A stretch of 64,000 nucleotides of DNA from Psychrobacter sp. FDAARGOS_221 (lineage in GTDB: Bacteria; Pseudomonadota; Gammaproteobacteria; Pseudomonadales; Moraxellaceae). Position numbers and translations under genes: made by a program. Each line of letters opens with the position of its first letter. The stretch's first letter is position 1. The stretch is taken from positions 2,294,001 through 2,358,000 of the forward strand of contig NZ_NWFK02000001.1 in NCBI RefSeq assembly GCF_002313155.2, written 5' to 3'. Under the pieces are notes generated by a model, which did no database searches, was not told where the DNA came from, and was given only the letters and a program-made list of their open reading frames with translations. Positions 1-9,928 of this stretch are shown piece after piece.

Positions 1-504
1 GGTGGCAAGCTGAGCACTAACGAGGGCGTAGGATACACGGCGCTGATAACCAACCCCAGCCATGCCAGACACTTTGCGTTTGTCTAATCCACGTAAAGCC
101 CCATTGGCATCGTCAGGATCAAACTTGTTTCCGCCCGGTTGGATAAAGGCAGTGACTTTGCTGGTGTCATCATCATATAAGTAGCCGCCCAACTGGATGC
201 CTTTAAGATACACTTGGCCATTATCATAATAGATGCTGGGCAGTACGCGAACTTTATTGTCAGCGTCGTATGCATTATTCACATACATCGCGCTAACCCC
301 AACACTAAGTTGGCTGTTATCTTCAGCATTGCTGGCATTAGGTTGATCTTGAGCAACGGCCTGACTACTAAGCAGTATCATTGTCAACAGTGAAACAGGA
401 GTCAACATAGAGACAGGGCTAATCAGTGCTGGTTTGTGCTGATTTATTGAGTGTAATACGTGTGTTGTTAGAGACGTAAGTTTTTGATTTGATAGGTAGT
501 TCAT
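1..504 (-). CDS. MipA/OmpV family outer membrane protein, 5' part only
   Basis: The first 168 codons of a minus-strand gene run off the left edge of the window. Start ATG at 504 follows an AAGGA Shine-Dalgarno. A long n-region is followed by a hydrophobic stretch ending SSQAVAQ, which reads as a signal peptide; the internal Met of MLTPVSLLTMILL could be the true start. The mature part (LSVGVSAMYVNNAYD, VRVLPSIYYDNGQVYLKGI) matches the beginning of the MipA/OmpV beta-barrel family (MltA-interacting, outer membrane). The family call is made by eye from these segments. The exact role is unknown; family members act as scaffolds or porin-like proteins. The C-terminal part of the barrel is not in the window. 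Confidence 0.7.
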   Translation of the reverse strand, partial: MNYLSNQKLTSLTTHVLHSINQHKPALISPVSMLTPVSLLTMILLSSQAVAQDQPNASNAEDNSQLSVGVSAMYVNNAYDADNKVRVLPSIYYDNGQVYLKGIQLGGYLYDDDTSKVTAFIQPGGNKFDPDDANGALRGLDKRKVSGMAGVGYQRRVSYALVSAQLAT

Positions 505-616
505 GCTAGTCCTTAAGCAGGTTATTATCTCTATAATAGCAGTTATCAACCAATGTCGGGTAATAATATCGAATTTTGTTATTGGTGAAATTGGTTAGGA
601 AAAATAGGCTAAATGA

Positions 617-648
617 AAAAGGACTGGCGCCAAAAGCAACCAGTCCCA
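617..648 (-). terminator. Rho-independent terminator of polA
   Basis: On the minus strand GGACTGG pairs with CCAGTCC around a 12-nt loop and is followed by TTTTTC, 40 nt after the polA stop codon. Confidence 0.75.
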
Positions 649-687
649 TTTGTCTATCGAGTGTTAAACAGGGTTTATAGCACTGGC

Positions 688-3657
688 TTAATGCGCCTCA
701 TCCCAGTTATTACCAACGCCGGTTTCAACTAATAATGGCACCGCAAAGTCAACCTCCCAGCCCAGCTCTTTCGCCGTGTCACTTAGTACGTTTTGCATTG
801 CCGTTTTAATCAGGGCTGCAATCTCATCTACTTTATCGGCATCGACTTCAAACACCAATTCATCATGCACTTGCAGCAGCATTTTGGCATTGTCTTTTGG
901 CAATACTTTGTCGACGGCAACCATTGCCAGCTTAATCAAGTCCGCGGCACTGCCTTGTAGTGGGGCGTTAATCGCTGCACGCTCTGCACCACGGCGAACC
1001 ATTTGATTGCTGTGCTCAATATCTGGAGTATAGAGCTTACGACCTAAGATGGTTTCGATATAGCCATGTTGTAGCGCGCTATTGCGGGTATCTTCCATAT
1101 ATTGCTGTACGCCAGGATAACGCTCAAAGTATTGTTTAATATAGCTTTGTGCTTCGTTGCGCGTCATTTCTAACTGTTTGGCCAGACCAAAGGCGCCCAT
1201 ACCGTATAACAGACCAAAGTTAATGGCTTTGGCGTTACGACGTTCAGTCGGGGTCACGTCTGCGACAGGTTTGCCCAGTACTTCAGCGGCTGTGGCACTG
1301 TGAATATCCAGACCTTCATTAAACGCACGGGTTAAGTTTTCATCGCCAGAGAAATGTGCCATCAAGCGCAGTTCCACTTGCGAGTAGTCGGCTGCCAAAA
1401 TCACACGCCCTTCTGGTGCAATAAAGGCCTGGCGAATTAAGCGACCTGTCTTAGTACGAATCGGAATGTTTTGTAAGTTAGGATCGGTTGAAGACAAACG
1501 CCCTGTACTGGTCAGTGCTTGATGATAGCTGGTATGCACGCGGTCAGTGTCTTTGTCAGCCACTGCATCAAGCGCATCAGTATAGGTGTTCTTAAGTTTG
1601 GCTAAGCTGCGATACTCAAGCGCAATCTCTGCAAGTGGGTGATCTATTTTTGACAAAATAGCTTCACCGGTTGAATACTGGCCAGACTTGGTCTTTTTAC
1701 CGCCAACCACGCCTAACTTTTCAAATAACATCTCGCCCAACTGCTTGGGTGAACCTAAGTTAAATTCTTCGCCAGCTTCATAGTAGGCTTGCTTTTCAAG
1801 CTCACCAATTTCTTCATCGAAGCGCTGAGACAGCTCATTTAAGAAAGAGCGTTTGATTAAAATACCGGTCGCTTCCATCTCACCTAAGATTTGCGATACA
1901 GGGATTTCTAACTCATGCAGTAGACGCAGGTTGATGCTGTCGTCTTTGAGCTGACCTTGGAATAGCTCAAACAATTGATAGGTGATGTCGGCATCTTCAC
2001 ACGCATAGTCACTGGCAATATCGATTGCCACTTGATCAAAGGTCACTTGCTTAGCACCCTTACCAGCCACGTCTTCATAAGTAATGGTTTGGGTGTGTAG
2101 ATAATGGCGGGCCAAGTCGTCCATGCTATGACGGGTTGCGGCAGCGTTTAAAACATAGCTGGCAAGCATGGTGTCCATAGCCCAGTTTTTTGGACTGATA
2201 TTTAAATTAATGTCATAACGACGCAGTACATGCGCATCATATTTTAAGTTTTGACCAATCTTGCCGATGTCTTGATTTTCTAAAATTGGTTTTAGCTTTG
2301 CCAGTACTGTTTGCTGATCTAACTGTTTGGCTGTCAGCGGATCCTCTTCTAATTTATGATTGAGCGGGATGTAATAGGCTTCATGGGCCTGCAATGCAAA
2401 AGACAAACCCACGATATCGGCTTCACGCCAGTTGATGCTGGTAGTTTCGGTATCAACTGCGAAGTAGGGCGCAGCTTCTAGTCTTGCCAATAAGCTATCA
2501 AATGCTGGCTCATCTAATATGGTATGCCAGGCTTTTTCGTGATCCTTGCTGTCTTTGACTTGCTCGATAATGGCAGCTTGAGTCTGGCTTTGTAGGGTTT
2601 TGGCAATCTGCGCTTGTGATTCGGCACTGGCTTTGCTGTCATCGACACTACGGCTTTGCGCGTTGGCAGGATGGTTAGGATGTTCAAGCGATGCCAATTC
2701 ATTTTTGAATTCAAGTTCGCTGTATAAATCACGCAGCTCATCAATGAACGCTGTGCTGTCAGTATTAATACGTAGGTCTTCCCAGTCCTGTCCGATAGAC
2801 AAGTTGGTAACGATGGTTGCCAGTTGTTTGTTCATCGGTACATCATCAGCGTGCTCGACTAGGTTTTTTCCAGCGCGGCCTTTGATGTTTTCTGCATTGG
2901 CTAAAATTTCGTCCAATGAGCCATATTCGTTGAGCAGCTTTTCAGCGGTCTTTTTACCGATACCAGGCACGCCTTTAATACCGTCTGAGGCATCTCCCAT
3001 GAGAGTTAAATAGTCAATCATTTGGGCGGGCTTGATACCAAAGCGTTCTTTCACGCCTTGCACGTCAGTGACTTTGCCAGTGAAGCTGTCTTCTAATATC
3101 ACACAGTCGTTGACCAGCTGCGCCATGTCTTTATCACCGGTTGAAATCACCACATGATGACCTTCTGCAACCGCGCGTTGGGTCAGTGTACCGATAATGT
3201 CATCCGCTTCAGCGCCTTCAATGCGAAGTAACGGGATACCAAGTGCGCGTACCAAGCGATGGATATAAGGAATCTGTTCGGCCAGTTCAGGGTCCATTTT
3301 TGGACGATTGGCCTTGTATTCTTCAGACATGGTGTGACGAAATGTCGGTGACTTGGTGTCAAAGCAAACCGCCATATGAGTAGGGTTATAACGACGCATC
3401 ACTTTAAGCAGGGCATTGAGCGTACCGCGAATGGCATTGGTAGTTAGCCCTTGAGTATTCATCATGGTTTTTGGCAACGCATGATAAGTACGGAACAGAT
3501 AATAGGAGCCGTCGACTAAAATAAATGGCGGCTGTTCTTTATTAATATGACTGATGTCCATGCTGGCGACATTGGGCATGTCATCAAATGTAGGCAGCTC
3601 ATTTGGATCGAGTGCATCGTGAGAGGTGTCGGTAATATTATTGGTGTTATCAGTCAT
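688..3657 (-). CDS. polA: DNA polymerase I
   Basis: Replication and repair polymerase that fills gaps and removes Okazaki primers. It has 989 residues, slightly longer than E. coli PolA (928). Order: N-terminal 5' nuclease (FILVDGSYYLFRTYHA near residue 45, GDKDMAQLV, GVPGIGKKTA), a 3'-5' exonuclease domain with the metal-binding DTET motif near residue 400, and the polymerase domain with motif A (ADYSQVELRLMAHFSG, about 755), motif B (RRNAKAINFGLLYGMGAFG) and motif C (QVHDELVFEV, about 931). The catalytic aspartates are present, so proofreading looks intact. The extra length lies in a polar linker between the nuclease and exonuclease domains and in the N-terminal tail. Start ATG follows AGGA. 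Single gene with its own terminator; a 107-bp repeat lies 67 bp upstream. Confidence 0.97.
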   Translation of the reverse strand: MTDNTNNITDTSHDALDPNELPTFDDMPNVASMDISHINKEQPPFILVDGSYYLFRTYHALPKTMMNTQGLTTNAIRGTLNALLKVMRRYNPTHMAVCFDTKSPTFRHTMSEEYKANRPKMDPELAEQIPYIHRLVRALGIPLLRIEGAEADDIIGTLTQRAVAEGHHVVISTGDKDMAQLVNDCVILEDSFTGKVTDVQGVKERFGIKPAQMIDYLTLMGDASDGIKGVPGIGKKTAEKLLNEYGSLDEILANAENIKGRAGKNLVEHADDVPMNKQLATIVTNLSIGQDWEDLRINTDSTAFIDELRDLYSELEFKNELASLEHPNHPANAQSRSVDDSKASAESQAQIAKTLQSQTQAAIIEQVKDSKDHEKAWHTILDEPAFDSLLARLEAAPYFAVDTETTSINWREADIVGLSFALQAHEAYYIPLNHKLEEDPLTAKQLDQQTVLAKLKPILENQDIGKIGQNLKYDAHVLRRYDINLNISPKNWAMDTMLASYVLNAAATRHSMDDLARHYLHTQTITYEDVAGKGAKQVTFDQVAIDIASDYACEDADITYQLFELFQGQLKDDSINLRLLHELEIPVSQILGEMEATGILIKRSFLNELSQRFDEEIGELEKQAYYEAGEEFNLGSPKQLGEMLFEKLGVVGGKKTKSGQYSTGEAILSKIDHPLAEIALEYRSLAKLKNTYTDALDAVADKDTDRVHTSYHQALTSTGRLSSTDPNLQNIPIRTKTGRLIRQAFIAPEGRVILAADYSQVELRLMAHFSGDENLTRAFNEGLDIHSATAAEVLGKPVADVTPTERRNAKAINFGLLYGMGAFGLAKQLEMTRNEAQSYIKQYFERYPGVQQYMEDTRNSALQHGYIETILGRKLYTPDIEHSNQMVRRGAERAAINAPLQGSAADLIKLAMVAVDKVLPKDNAKMLLQVHDELVFEVDADKVDEIAALIKTAMQNVLSDTAKELGWEVDFAVPLLVETGVGNNWDEAH

Positions 3658-3723
3658 AATAATCCTAAAAAGCAGTCAAATTTAAATAGTGTTTAGCAAG
3701 ATATAAATCAATTCAAAATCAAA

Positions 3724-3830
3724 TATAGTCAGCGAACTACTAAACAGTTACAGTGTTAACCTCGCTAAGTCTACAGTTGTAGTACTTGCGCTCGGTTGCC
3801 TTGTAACCATTTTAGATTTCTTTGACTATA
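3724..3830. repeat. 107-bp MITE-like element, copy 1
   Basis: Bounded by TATAGTCA and its exact inverted complement TGACTATA. The inverted ends continue imperfectly to about 20 nt. A second copy of the same length (27357-27463) differs at 7 of 107 positions. No coding capacity. TATA at both ends is compatible with TA target duplication. It lies between polA and the ohr terminator. Confidence 0.8.
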
Positions 3831-3958
3831 AGATGAAAAGTCAGCAGCAAGTGGTTGGTTTGTATTTTTATTAATGCGGTTATTATAACCAAAAAATAGA
3901 CCGGCCATGGGTCGATTGTCAAAAGGGTTTGCTGGTTCCTTAAAACCGGTGCCATAAA

Positions 3959-3992
3959 AAACGCTCAATCCGTTAATACGAATTGAGCGTTT
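3959..3992 (-). terminator. Intrinsic terminator downstream of ohr
   Basis: AAACGCTCAAT (3959-3969) pairs perfectly with ATTGAGCGTTT (3982-3992). On the minus strand it is followed by a T-run (the A-tract at 3956-3960). It is about 110 nt after the ohr stop. A second bulged hairpin lies at about 3996-4032. Confidence 0.7.
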
Positions 3993-4099
3993 TACAACAA
4001 ACAGGCTCGCGTTAAGCGTCACCCTGTTTTGTTGGCAATTTTATATGCTGCTTTATTAAGCTACGAATTTTATAAGTATATAAGTATAAGCAAAAGTAC

Positions 4100-4519
4100 T
4101 TATTTTACTTCAGAGCCAACTTCAACATCGATGTTGCCTTTCACAGCTTTTGAGTATGGGCAAACTTTGTGTGCTTCTTCGACCAAGGCTTGAATCTCAT
4201 CCGCTGATAGGTCAGTATTCTCAACAATCACATGGATTCTAACGCCTAGGTTATAATCATGCATGCCGCCGGCTAATAGCTCAACTTCAACTTCGGTGGT
4301 TGAGTCAAATTTAGCGTCTTTTTGTTTTTTTACCACGCCTAATGCGCTGTCAAAGCAAGCACCATAGCCCATAGCAAATAGCTGCTCTGGGTTATTACCA
4401 TCCGCATCTTCGTCTGTGCTTGGTGGTACCATGTTAATAACTAGGTCGCTGTCATTAACTGTTGCCGAACCCATTCTTCCGTTTTTTACAGTAGCCACTG
4501 TTGAATAAATAGTTTTCAT
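4100..4519 (-). CDS. ohr: Ohr-type organic hydroperoxide reductase (OsmC superfamily)
   Basis: 139-residue cytoplasmic thiol peroxidase that reduces organic hydroperoxides. Both reactive cysteines of the family are visible: C55 in GYGACFDSAL and C120 in AHKVCPYSKA. The segment NPEQLFAMGYGACF and the C-terminal KGNIDVEV are typical of the Ohr rather than the OsmC branch. Length is normal for the family. Start ATG has an AAGGA Shine-Dalgarno at 7-nt spacing. In many bacteria Ohr is controlled by a neighbouring MarR-type OhrR; no ohrR is adjacent here, so control cannot be read from the context. Confidence 0.92.
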   Translation of the reverse strand: MKTIYSTVATVKNGRMGSATVNDSDLVINMVPPSTDEDADGNNPEQLFAMGYGACFDSALGVVKKQKDAKFDSTTEVEVELLAGGMHDYNLGVRIHVIVENTDLSADEIQALVEEAHKVCPYSKAVKGNIDVEVGSEVK

Positions 4520-5080
4520 AGTGCATTCCTTATTATTTGAATTTATTTGAATTTGTGAGTTTTATAATCTGCTGGATAAATAACGGTTTGGTTAAATATC
4601 TTATTAACTAACAGCATTAACTGATAATCATTATAGTAGCAACCACATCACAACTTTACGTGTATGAGTCGTAAGTGTTTACAGCAGCTTTGTGTGTTTT
4701 TGATGGTTTATGTGACATGACTTAATAATGACACAGTCTTATAAGGCACTCTGATATGACTATGTTGAGTCAAGTAACAGTCATTGTACGAATGACTTTG
4801 GATAAGCGGCTATGGTTGACGATAAGTGGCTATGATTGGACCAATGACTGGATCTGAACACGCAGATTTTTCGCACAGAGAAGCGAAATCAGATACAATA
4901 GCGGCATTATTTTCATTGGTTGTGATGGCTCATTATTGAACCTGCTACTATTAAATAGGGCTATTGGTTTAATGCCCCATCGATAGCAACCCTTTTTTAA
5001 AATTGAAAATCATCTTTATCAAATATCCTATTTATTGAATCATCATCCTTATTAAATGACACCACAGTTGAACCTAAATT
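4520..5080. other. Gene-free region between divergent ohr and prfC
   Basis: No ORF is supported. A -10-like TACAAT at 4894-4899 lies about 180 nt before prfC, but its -35 is weak. An inverted repeat TTCGC/GCGAA at 4870-4887 overlaps the likely -35 and could be an operator. Near-repeats ATAAGCGGCTATGGTTG / ATAAGTGGCTATGATTG occur around 4802-4837. No other structure seen. Confidence 0.4.
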
Positions 5081-6676
5081 ATGAGCGTAGATCCTAAAAC
5101 CTTAGCCAAAGAAGTCGCCAAACGACGCACATTCGCCATTATCTCTCACCCGGATGCGGGTAAAACCACCATGACCGAAAAGCTGTTGCTTTGGGGTCAG
5201 GCCATTCAGGTAGTTGGTGAAGTGAAGAGTCGTAAAACCGATCGCCATGCCACCTCAGATTGGATGAGTATGGAGCAAGAGCGTGGTATCTCGATTACCA
5301 CCTCAGTGATGCAGTTTCCTTATAAAGATCATATCGTTAACCTACTAGATACTCCAGGTCACGCCGATTTCTCTGAGGATACTTACCGCACATTAACCGC
5401 TGTAGATAGCGCGCTAATGATGGTCGATGGCGCGAAAGGTGTTGAGGAACGTACCATTAAATTAATGGAAGTGTGTCGTATGCGTGACACACCGATTATC
5501 TCTTTCGTTAACAAGCTAGACCGTCAGATTCGTGACCCACTTGAGCTGTTAGATGAAATTGAAAACGTGCTTAAAATCAAATGTGTGCCCGTGACTTGGC
5601 CGATTGGTATGGGGCAAGATTTCGTAGGTGTTTATCACTTAACCGAAGACAAAACCTATTTATATAGCAAAGGTCATGGCGGTGAAATAACTGAGATAGA
5701 AACCCGTGACGGCTACGATTATCCAGACATTCGTGAACGTCTAGGACCATTAGCATTCTCTGCCTTTGAAGAATCGCTAGAACTGGTACAGATGGCGCTC
5801 GAAGACTTCGATGTCGATATGTTCCTAAAAGGGGAAATGACACCAGTATTATTCGGTACAGCGTTGGGTAACTTTGGGGTAAATATGGTGCTGGATACCT
5901 TAATTGAGCATGCGCCACCACCAAAAAATCACCCGACCCAAGAGCGTGAAGTGGCAGCAGACGAGACAGCCTTTAGTGGGTTTGTGTTTAAGATTCAGGC
6001 CAATATGGACCCACGTCACCGTGACCGCATTGCGTTCTTGCGTGTGTGCTCAGGCAAGTATGAAAAAGGCATGAAGATGAAGCATGTCAGCTTGGGCAAA
6101 GAGGTGCGTATCTCTGATGCATTGACCTTCTTAGCAGGTGACCGTGAGGCGTTAGAGGAAGCGTATCCAGGCGATATTATTGGTCTGCATAACCACGGGA
6201 CTATTAGTATTGGTGACAGTTTTACCGAAGGTGAAGACTTAAACTTCACTGGTATTCCTCACTTTGCGCCAGAGCTATTCCGCCGCGTGGTGTTAAAAGA
6301 TCCGCTAAAATCTAAAGCATTGCAAAAAGGTTTGCAGCAGCTGTCTGAAGAGGGCGCAACTCAGGTGTTTATGCCTCAGATTAATAACGATTTAATTTTG
6401 GGCGCCGTGGGTGTGTTGCAGTTCGAAGTGGTTGCGCACAGACTAAAAGAAGAATACAAAGTGCAGTGTACTTTTGAGCCGGTGTCTATTGCCACAGTAC
6501 GCTGGATTCATTGTGATGATGAGGCAGTATTGGCCAAGTTTAAGAAAAAAGCGCATGACCAGCTGTCTATCGATGGCGGTGGTTATTTAACCTATCTAGC
6601 ACCAAGCCGCGTTAACTTGCAACTGATGCAGGATCGTTATCCTGAAGTTGAGTTTAGTAGTACCCGTGAGCACTAA
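5081..6676 (+). CDS. prfC: Peptide chain release factor 3
   Basis: 531-residue translational GTPase that recycles RF1/RF2 from the ribosome after termination. G1 motif HPDAGKTT, G3 [11 protein letters not shown] and G4 NKLDR are all in the first third. The C-terminal part ([24 protein letters not shown]) is typical of RF3 and separates it from EF-G and TypA. Length matches the family (about 529). ATG at 5081 is used, although no clear Shine-Dalgarno precedes it. Followed by its own terminator, so probably monocistronic. Confidence 0.96.
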   Translation: MSVDPKTLAKEVAKRRTFAIISHPDAGKTTMTEKLLLWGQAIQVVGEVKSRKTDRHATSDWMSMEQERGISITTSVMQFPYKDHIVNLLDTPGHADFSEDTYRTLTAVDSALMMVDGAKGVEERTIKLMEVCRMRDTPIISFVNKLDRQIRDPLELLDEIENVLKIKCVPVTWPIGMGQDFVGVYHLTEDKTYLYSKGHGGEITEIETRDGYDYPDIRERLGPLAFSAFEESLELVQMALEDFDVDMFLKGEMTPVLFGTALGNFGVNMVLDTLIEHAPPPKNHPTQEREVAADETAFSGFVFKIQANMDPRHRDRIAFLRVCSGKYEKGMKMKHVSLGKEVRISDALTFLAGDREALEEAYPGDIIGLHNHGTISIGDSFTEGEDLNFTGIPHFAPELFRRVVLKDPLKSKALQKGLQQLSEEGATQVFMPQINNDLILGAVGVLQFEVVAHRLKEEYKVQCTFEPVSIATVRWIHCDDEAVLAKFKKKAHDQLSIDGGGYLTYLAPSRVNLQLMQDRYPEVEFSSTREH

Positions 6677-6732
6677 AGCTTTGAATATCAAGTAAAAGCT
6701 ATGGACTGACACTTTTGTAATTTATCATTAAG

Positions 6733-6758
6733 ACGCCCTTATCAAAGGGCGTTTTTTT
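6733..6758 (+). terminator. Rho-independent terminator of prfC
   Basis: ACGCCCTT and AAGGGCGT form a perfect 8-bp stem with an ATCA loop, followed by seven T, 57 nt after the prfC stop. Confidence 0.9.
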
Positions 6759-6911
6759 GTAAGTGCTGTTAAACTGCTAAAACACAGTTTAAACATACGT
6801 TGTGTTGCAAATAGGGTAGAATTTATTATTATCAACAAAGCGAATAACCTAAATAAGTACACTATAAATAAGTTGTTTTAATCATCAATAAAATCAGAAT
6901 GGAGATCTCGC

Positions 6912-8717
6912 ATGACAACATCGGCTAATAAGTCTTGGACATTAACTGCAATTAGCGACTCACTAGGCGATCTTGAAGCCAAATTCGACGATCAACTGAG
7001 TGTCGGACGCAGATATGATAATGACGTGGTTATCAGCAGCAACCAAGTTGCTCTACAACATGCAAAACTAAGCGTAGAAAATGACCAGCTAATGGTCACC
7101 GACTTAGGTACAGTACACGGCACTTTTATTAATAATAAGAAAGTGACACCTAATGAGCCGCATCCTGTCAATTCAGACGATGTGCTTAGCTTTGGTACCT
7201 TAAGAGTATTGGTACACCTAGATAATGATGCGCAAGCCACAGAAGAGCTTGTAGCAGCGTCTGAGCAAGCTGACGTTGAAGACACTAATGGTCGTCAAGC
7301 AACTGATACTGCTGAAACATCATCACCAGCTGCTCCACTGGCTTCTATCGCAACGGTTGCAGCGGCAGCAGCGGCGGATGCTAAGCCATGGCAGTTTACC
7401 GCCATTTCAGATAGCCTGGGCGATATTAGTTTCGGTACCGCTGATCAGTTAACAGTGGGTCGTGCTGATGATAATGATGTGGTTATTGATAGCGATCAGG
7501 TTGCTGATCACCATGCTAAGTTAAGCGTCGAAGGTAATCAGCTGTATGTGACAGACTTAGGTAGCAGCACAGGTACTTCTGTACACAGTGTAAAAGCACC
7601 TGCTAATGAGCCCGTACTGGTTAATTCTGATGATGTTATTAGCTTTGGTAGCCTAAGAGTATTGGCTGCGCAGCATGAAGGTAGCACCCAACAAGTAGCG
7701 GCTCAATTAGTACCAGCGGCCACAGAAACAGCCACAACCGAAGATACCGATGTTGCAAACAGCACAACTGGTACTAGTAAATGGCAATTGTCTGCCCTGA
7801 CTGACGTCTTGGGTGATTTGACCATACCAGTGACGCAGACGCTGTCTGTTGGCCGTGGCACCGATAATGATGTGGTGCTGGGCAGCAAGGAAGTATCACG
7901 CAATCACGCTAAGCTAGACGTGCTTGACGATGGTAGCTTGACTGTGACTGACTTAGGCTCATCGAATGGTACATTTGTTAACGAAAAGCAATTAGCAGCC
8001 AATCAAGCAGAATCGTTATCTGTAGAAGATGTGGTTCAGTTTGCAAGCTTTGAGTTTACCGTGTTACCAGCAGCTGACAGCGCAGCAGATGCGCCTGTGG
8101 TTGCGTCTGAAGCAGATGAGGGTAGTACGACTACTACAGAAACTATCGCTCCTAACGTAGCGGATGAAGCGTCAGCAGAGCAGGAAGTGGTTGAGCAGCA
8201 AGCAGTAGACACTCAGCCAGTTGCTAGTGATGTTGATGCGCAGCCAAAACATGATACAGCAGAAACAAAAACTGAAACTGTTGAGCAAATCAGTGAAGAA
8301 AGATTAGAAGAGGCGCTTGAGGCTGAGCTTGAAGAACCTATTCCAGTCGGTGATCCAAATCAAAGCAGCGTACCACCTGCCACTGAACAGCCAGTAGTGG
8401 ACAATACAGCACAACAGATTGCTGATACGCAGTCATCTGAACAACAGCAACCTGAGCATAAAGAAGCTTTGGTTGAAGATGCAGATCCTGAAGTCGAAAA
8501 AGCAAGAGAAGCGGCAACGGGTCAATTATCAGGTATCGAAAATTCGCATCCGAAAGCGGAAAATCCAATATCTGAGCCAAAACCGCATCCTGTTGCTCAT
8601 GCTAATAGCCAAACGCCTGCAAATAATACTAATCCAAAAGGAAATAGCATGGCGCTTTGGATTGTGTTGATTTTAGTGGGCTTAGCGGTTGCTTTATGGT
8701 TATATAACAGCAATTAA
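6912..8717 (+). CDS. Tail-anchored protein with three FHA repeats
   Basis: 601 residues with no signal peptide. Three tandem FHA-type repeats start at about residues 9, 158 and 290, each opening with a similar W-[TQ]-[LF]-[TS]-A-[IL] segment, so the repeats arose by internal duplication. The third repeat keeps the phosphothreonine-binding residues (VGRG, VSRNHAKL, SSNGTFVN). The first (VALQHAKL, TVHGTFIN) and second (VADHHAKL, SSTGTSVH) have lost the Ser/Arg and Asn. A long acidic Glu/Gln/Ala/Thr-rich linker (about 385-575) leads to one C-terminal membrane segment (MALWIVLILVGLAVALWLY), which would anchor the FHA domains in the cytoplasm. No kinase or secretion genes are adjacent. SD GGAG upstream. 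Partner unknown. Confidence 0.85.
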   Translation: MTTSANKSWTLTAISDSLGDLEAKFDDQLSVGRRYDNDVVISSNQVALQHAKLSVENDQLMVTDLGTVHGTFINNKKVTPNEPHPVNSDDVLSFGTLRVLVHLDNDAQATEELVAASEQADVEDTNGRQATDTAETSSPAAPLASIATVAAAAAADAKPWQFTAISDSLGDISFGTADQLTVGRADDNDVVIDSDQVADHHAKLSVEGNQLYVTDLGSSTGTSVHSVKAPANEPVLVNSDDVISFGSLRVLAAQHEGSTQQVAAQLVPAATETATTEDTDVANSTTGTSKWQLSALTDVLGDLTIPVTQTLSVGRGTDNDVVLGSKEVSRNHAKLDVLDDGSLTVTDLGSSNGTFVNEKQLAANQAESLSVEDVVQFASFEFTVLPAADSAADAPVVASEADEGSTTTTETIAPNVADEASAEQEVVEQQAVDTQPVASDVDAQPKHDTAETKTETVEQISEERLEEALEAELEEPIPVGDPNQSSVPPATEQPVVDNTAQQIADTQSSEQQQPEHKEALVEDADPEVEKAREAATGQLSGIENSHPKAENPISEPKPHPVAHANSQTPANNTNPKGNSMALWIVLILVGLAVALWLYNSN

Positions 8718-8783
8718 CAGGCCGGTTTTTTGTGGTAAAAAACAAAAAAATGAAAATAATTTAAAAAAAAGTGCAATTAGGGG

Positions 8784-8811
8784 TTGTGTTTTAGAAAATA
8801 TTTGCTAGAAT
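8784..8811 (+). promoter_or_regulatory. Promoter of the tRNA Thr-Tyr-Gly-Thr operon
   Basis: TTGTGT (8784-8789), 16-nt spacer, TAGAAT (8806-8811), ending 22 nt before the first tRNA. Read by eye; it fits a sigma70 promoter. Confidence 0.6.
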
Positions 8812-8833
8812 ACTCACCACTTTGAAGGAACAA

Positions 8834-8909
<76 letters not shown>

Positions 8910-8977
8910 TTCTTCAGAGTACTTTGCTTCTAGCAATTTTAGTAAGACTATTTCACTATTCATAGTTTTACACCTTA

Positions 8978-9061
8978 GGTGGGGTTGGGGAGCGGTCAAA
9001 CCCAACAGACTGTAAATCTGTCGCGAAAGCTTCGAAGGTTCGAATCCTTCCCCCACCACCA
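8978..9061 (+). tRNA. tRNA-Tyr (GTA)
   Basis: Acceptor GGTGGGG with CCCCACC, long variable arm of a class II tRNA, anticodon loop around CTGTAAATC giving GTA, encoded CCA. The 84-nt length fits tRNA-Tyr. Confidence 0.97.
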
Positions 9062-9231
9062 TTTTCTAGCAGTATTTTCAAAAACATGTTCAAGTGTTAA
9101 TCTACCAAGATCAGCGATGCTATCAACCCTAATTGCCTATTAGCTAAAAAGAATGCTATCAGGCACTTTTAGGTCATTATGCATAAGATGTTTTTTATAA
9201 GCATATTGGTAGTGTAAGCAAGCATTGATTT

Positions 9232-9305
<74 letters not shown>

Positions 9306-9373
9306 ACTTATCAACACAATAGCTTGGCAAAAGATCGCAAAAACTTAGTCGCACCATATAAATAGTTCATTAT

Positions 9374-9448
<75 letters not shown>

Positions 9449-9702
9449 CTATTTAAGTTGCATTAAGTTCGGTCTATATACGGTAGTTGAGTTAAGTAAC
9501 GTTAAACGAACAAAATTGGTTTTAGCAATTAACTAAAAGCCATTTGCTTTTATTGAACATCTTTTTATATTTTATAAGTTTGGTTTAATTGAGCTGGTCT
9601 GACTGAGTTAATTAATAGGTGATTATTTTTAAATCAAAATATCTACAAGGGCTGACAATGACCTTGAACCAAATGACAGCAGTAATGAGATAATTATTTG
9701 AT

Positions 9703-9726
9703 AGGCAGCACTTCGTGTTGCCTTTT
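9703..9726 (+). terminator. Terminator between tRNA-Thr and tuf
   Basis: AGGCAGCAC and GTGTTGCCT pair (one G-U) around TTC and are followed by a short T-run (TTTT). The short T-tract suggests partial termination. Confidence 0.55.
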
Positions 9727-9764
9727 AGTGTTGTCATAAACTAAATCCTATTATGCTCAGTAGT

Positions 9765-9794
9765 TAGACATTTAGCACAACCGATCATTATAAA
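9765..9794 (+). promoter_or_regulatory. Candidate tuf promoter
   Basis: TAGACA (9765-9770), 18-nt spacer, TATAAA (9789-9794), giving a leader of about 125 nt. An alternative weaker pair starts at TTGTCA 9731. Confidence 0.4.
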
Positions 9795-9928
9795 TAATAA
9801 AGTAATAACAATTGAGAAGACAGCAGTAGCTAGACAATCAGCTTGCCGCTTCTAATAAGCAAACACAGTTTGTGATAACCTGGTAATACTATTTGTTTTA
9901 GTAAACCCATAATAAAGAGGATAGACAC

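Larger units (their letters stand above)
9449..9928 (+). other. tRNA-tuf intergenic region
   Basis: 480 nt without an ORF. It holds the terminator of the tRNA transcript (9703-9726) and then a candidate tuf promoter (9765-9794), so tuf is probably transcribed mainly on its own rather than only by read-through from the tRNAs. Confidence 0.55.

Noticed and set aside
3771..4022. 83-codon minus-strand frame between polA and ohr
   Set aside because: It runs through the ohr terminator hairpins and into the 107-bp repeat; no SD and no domain.
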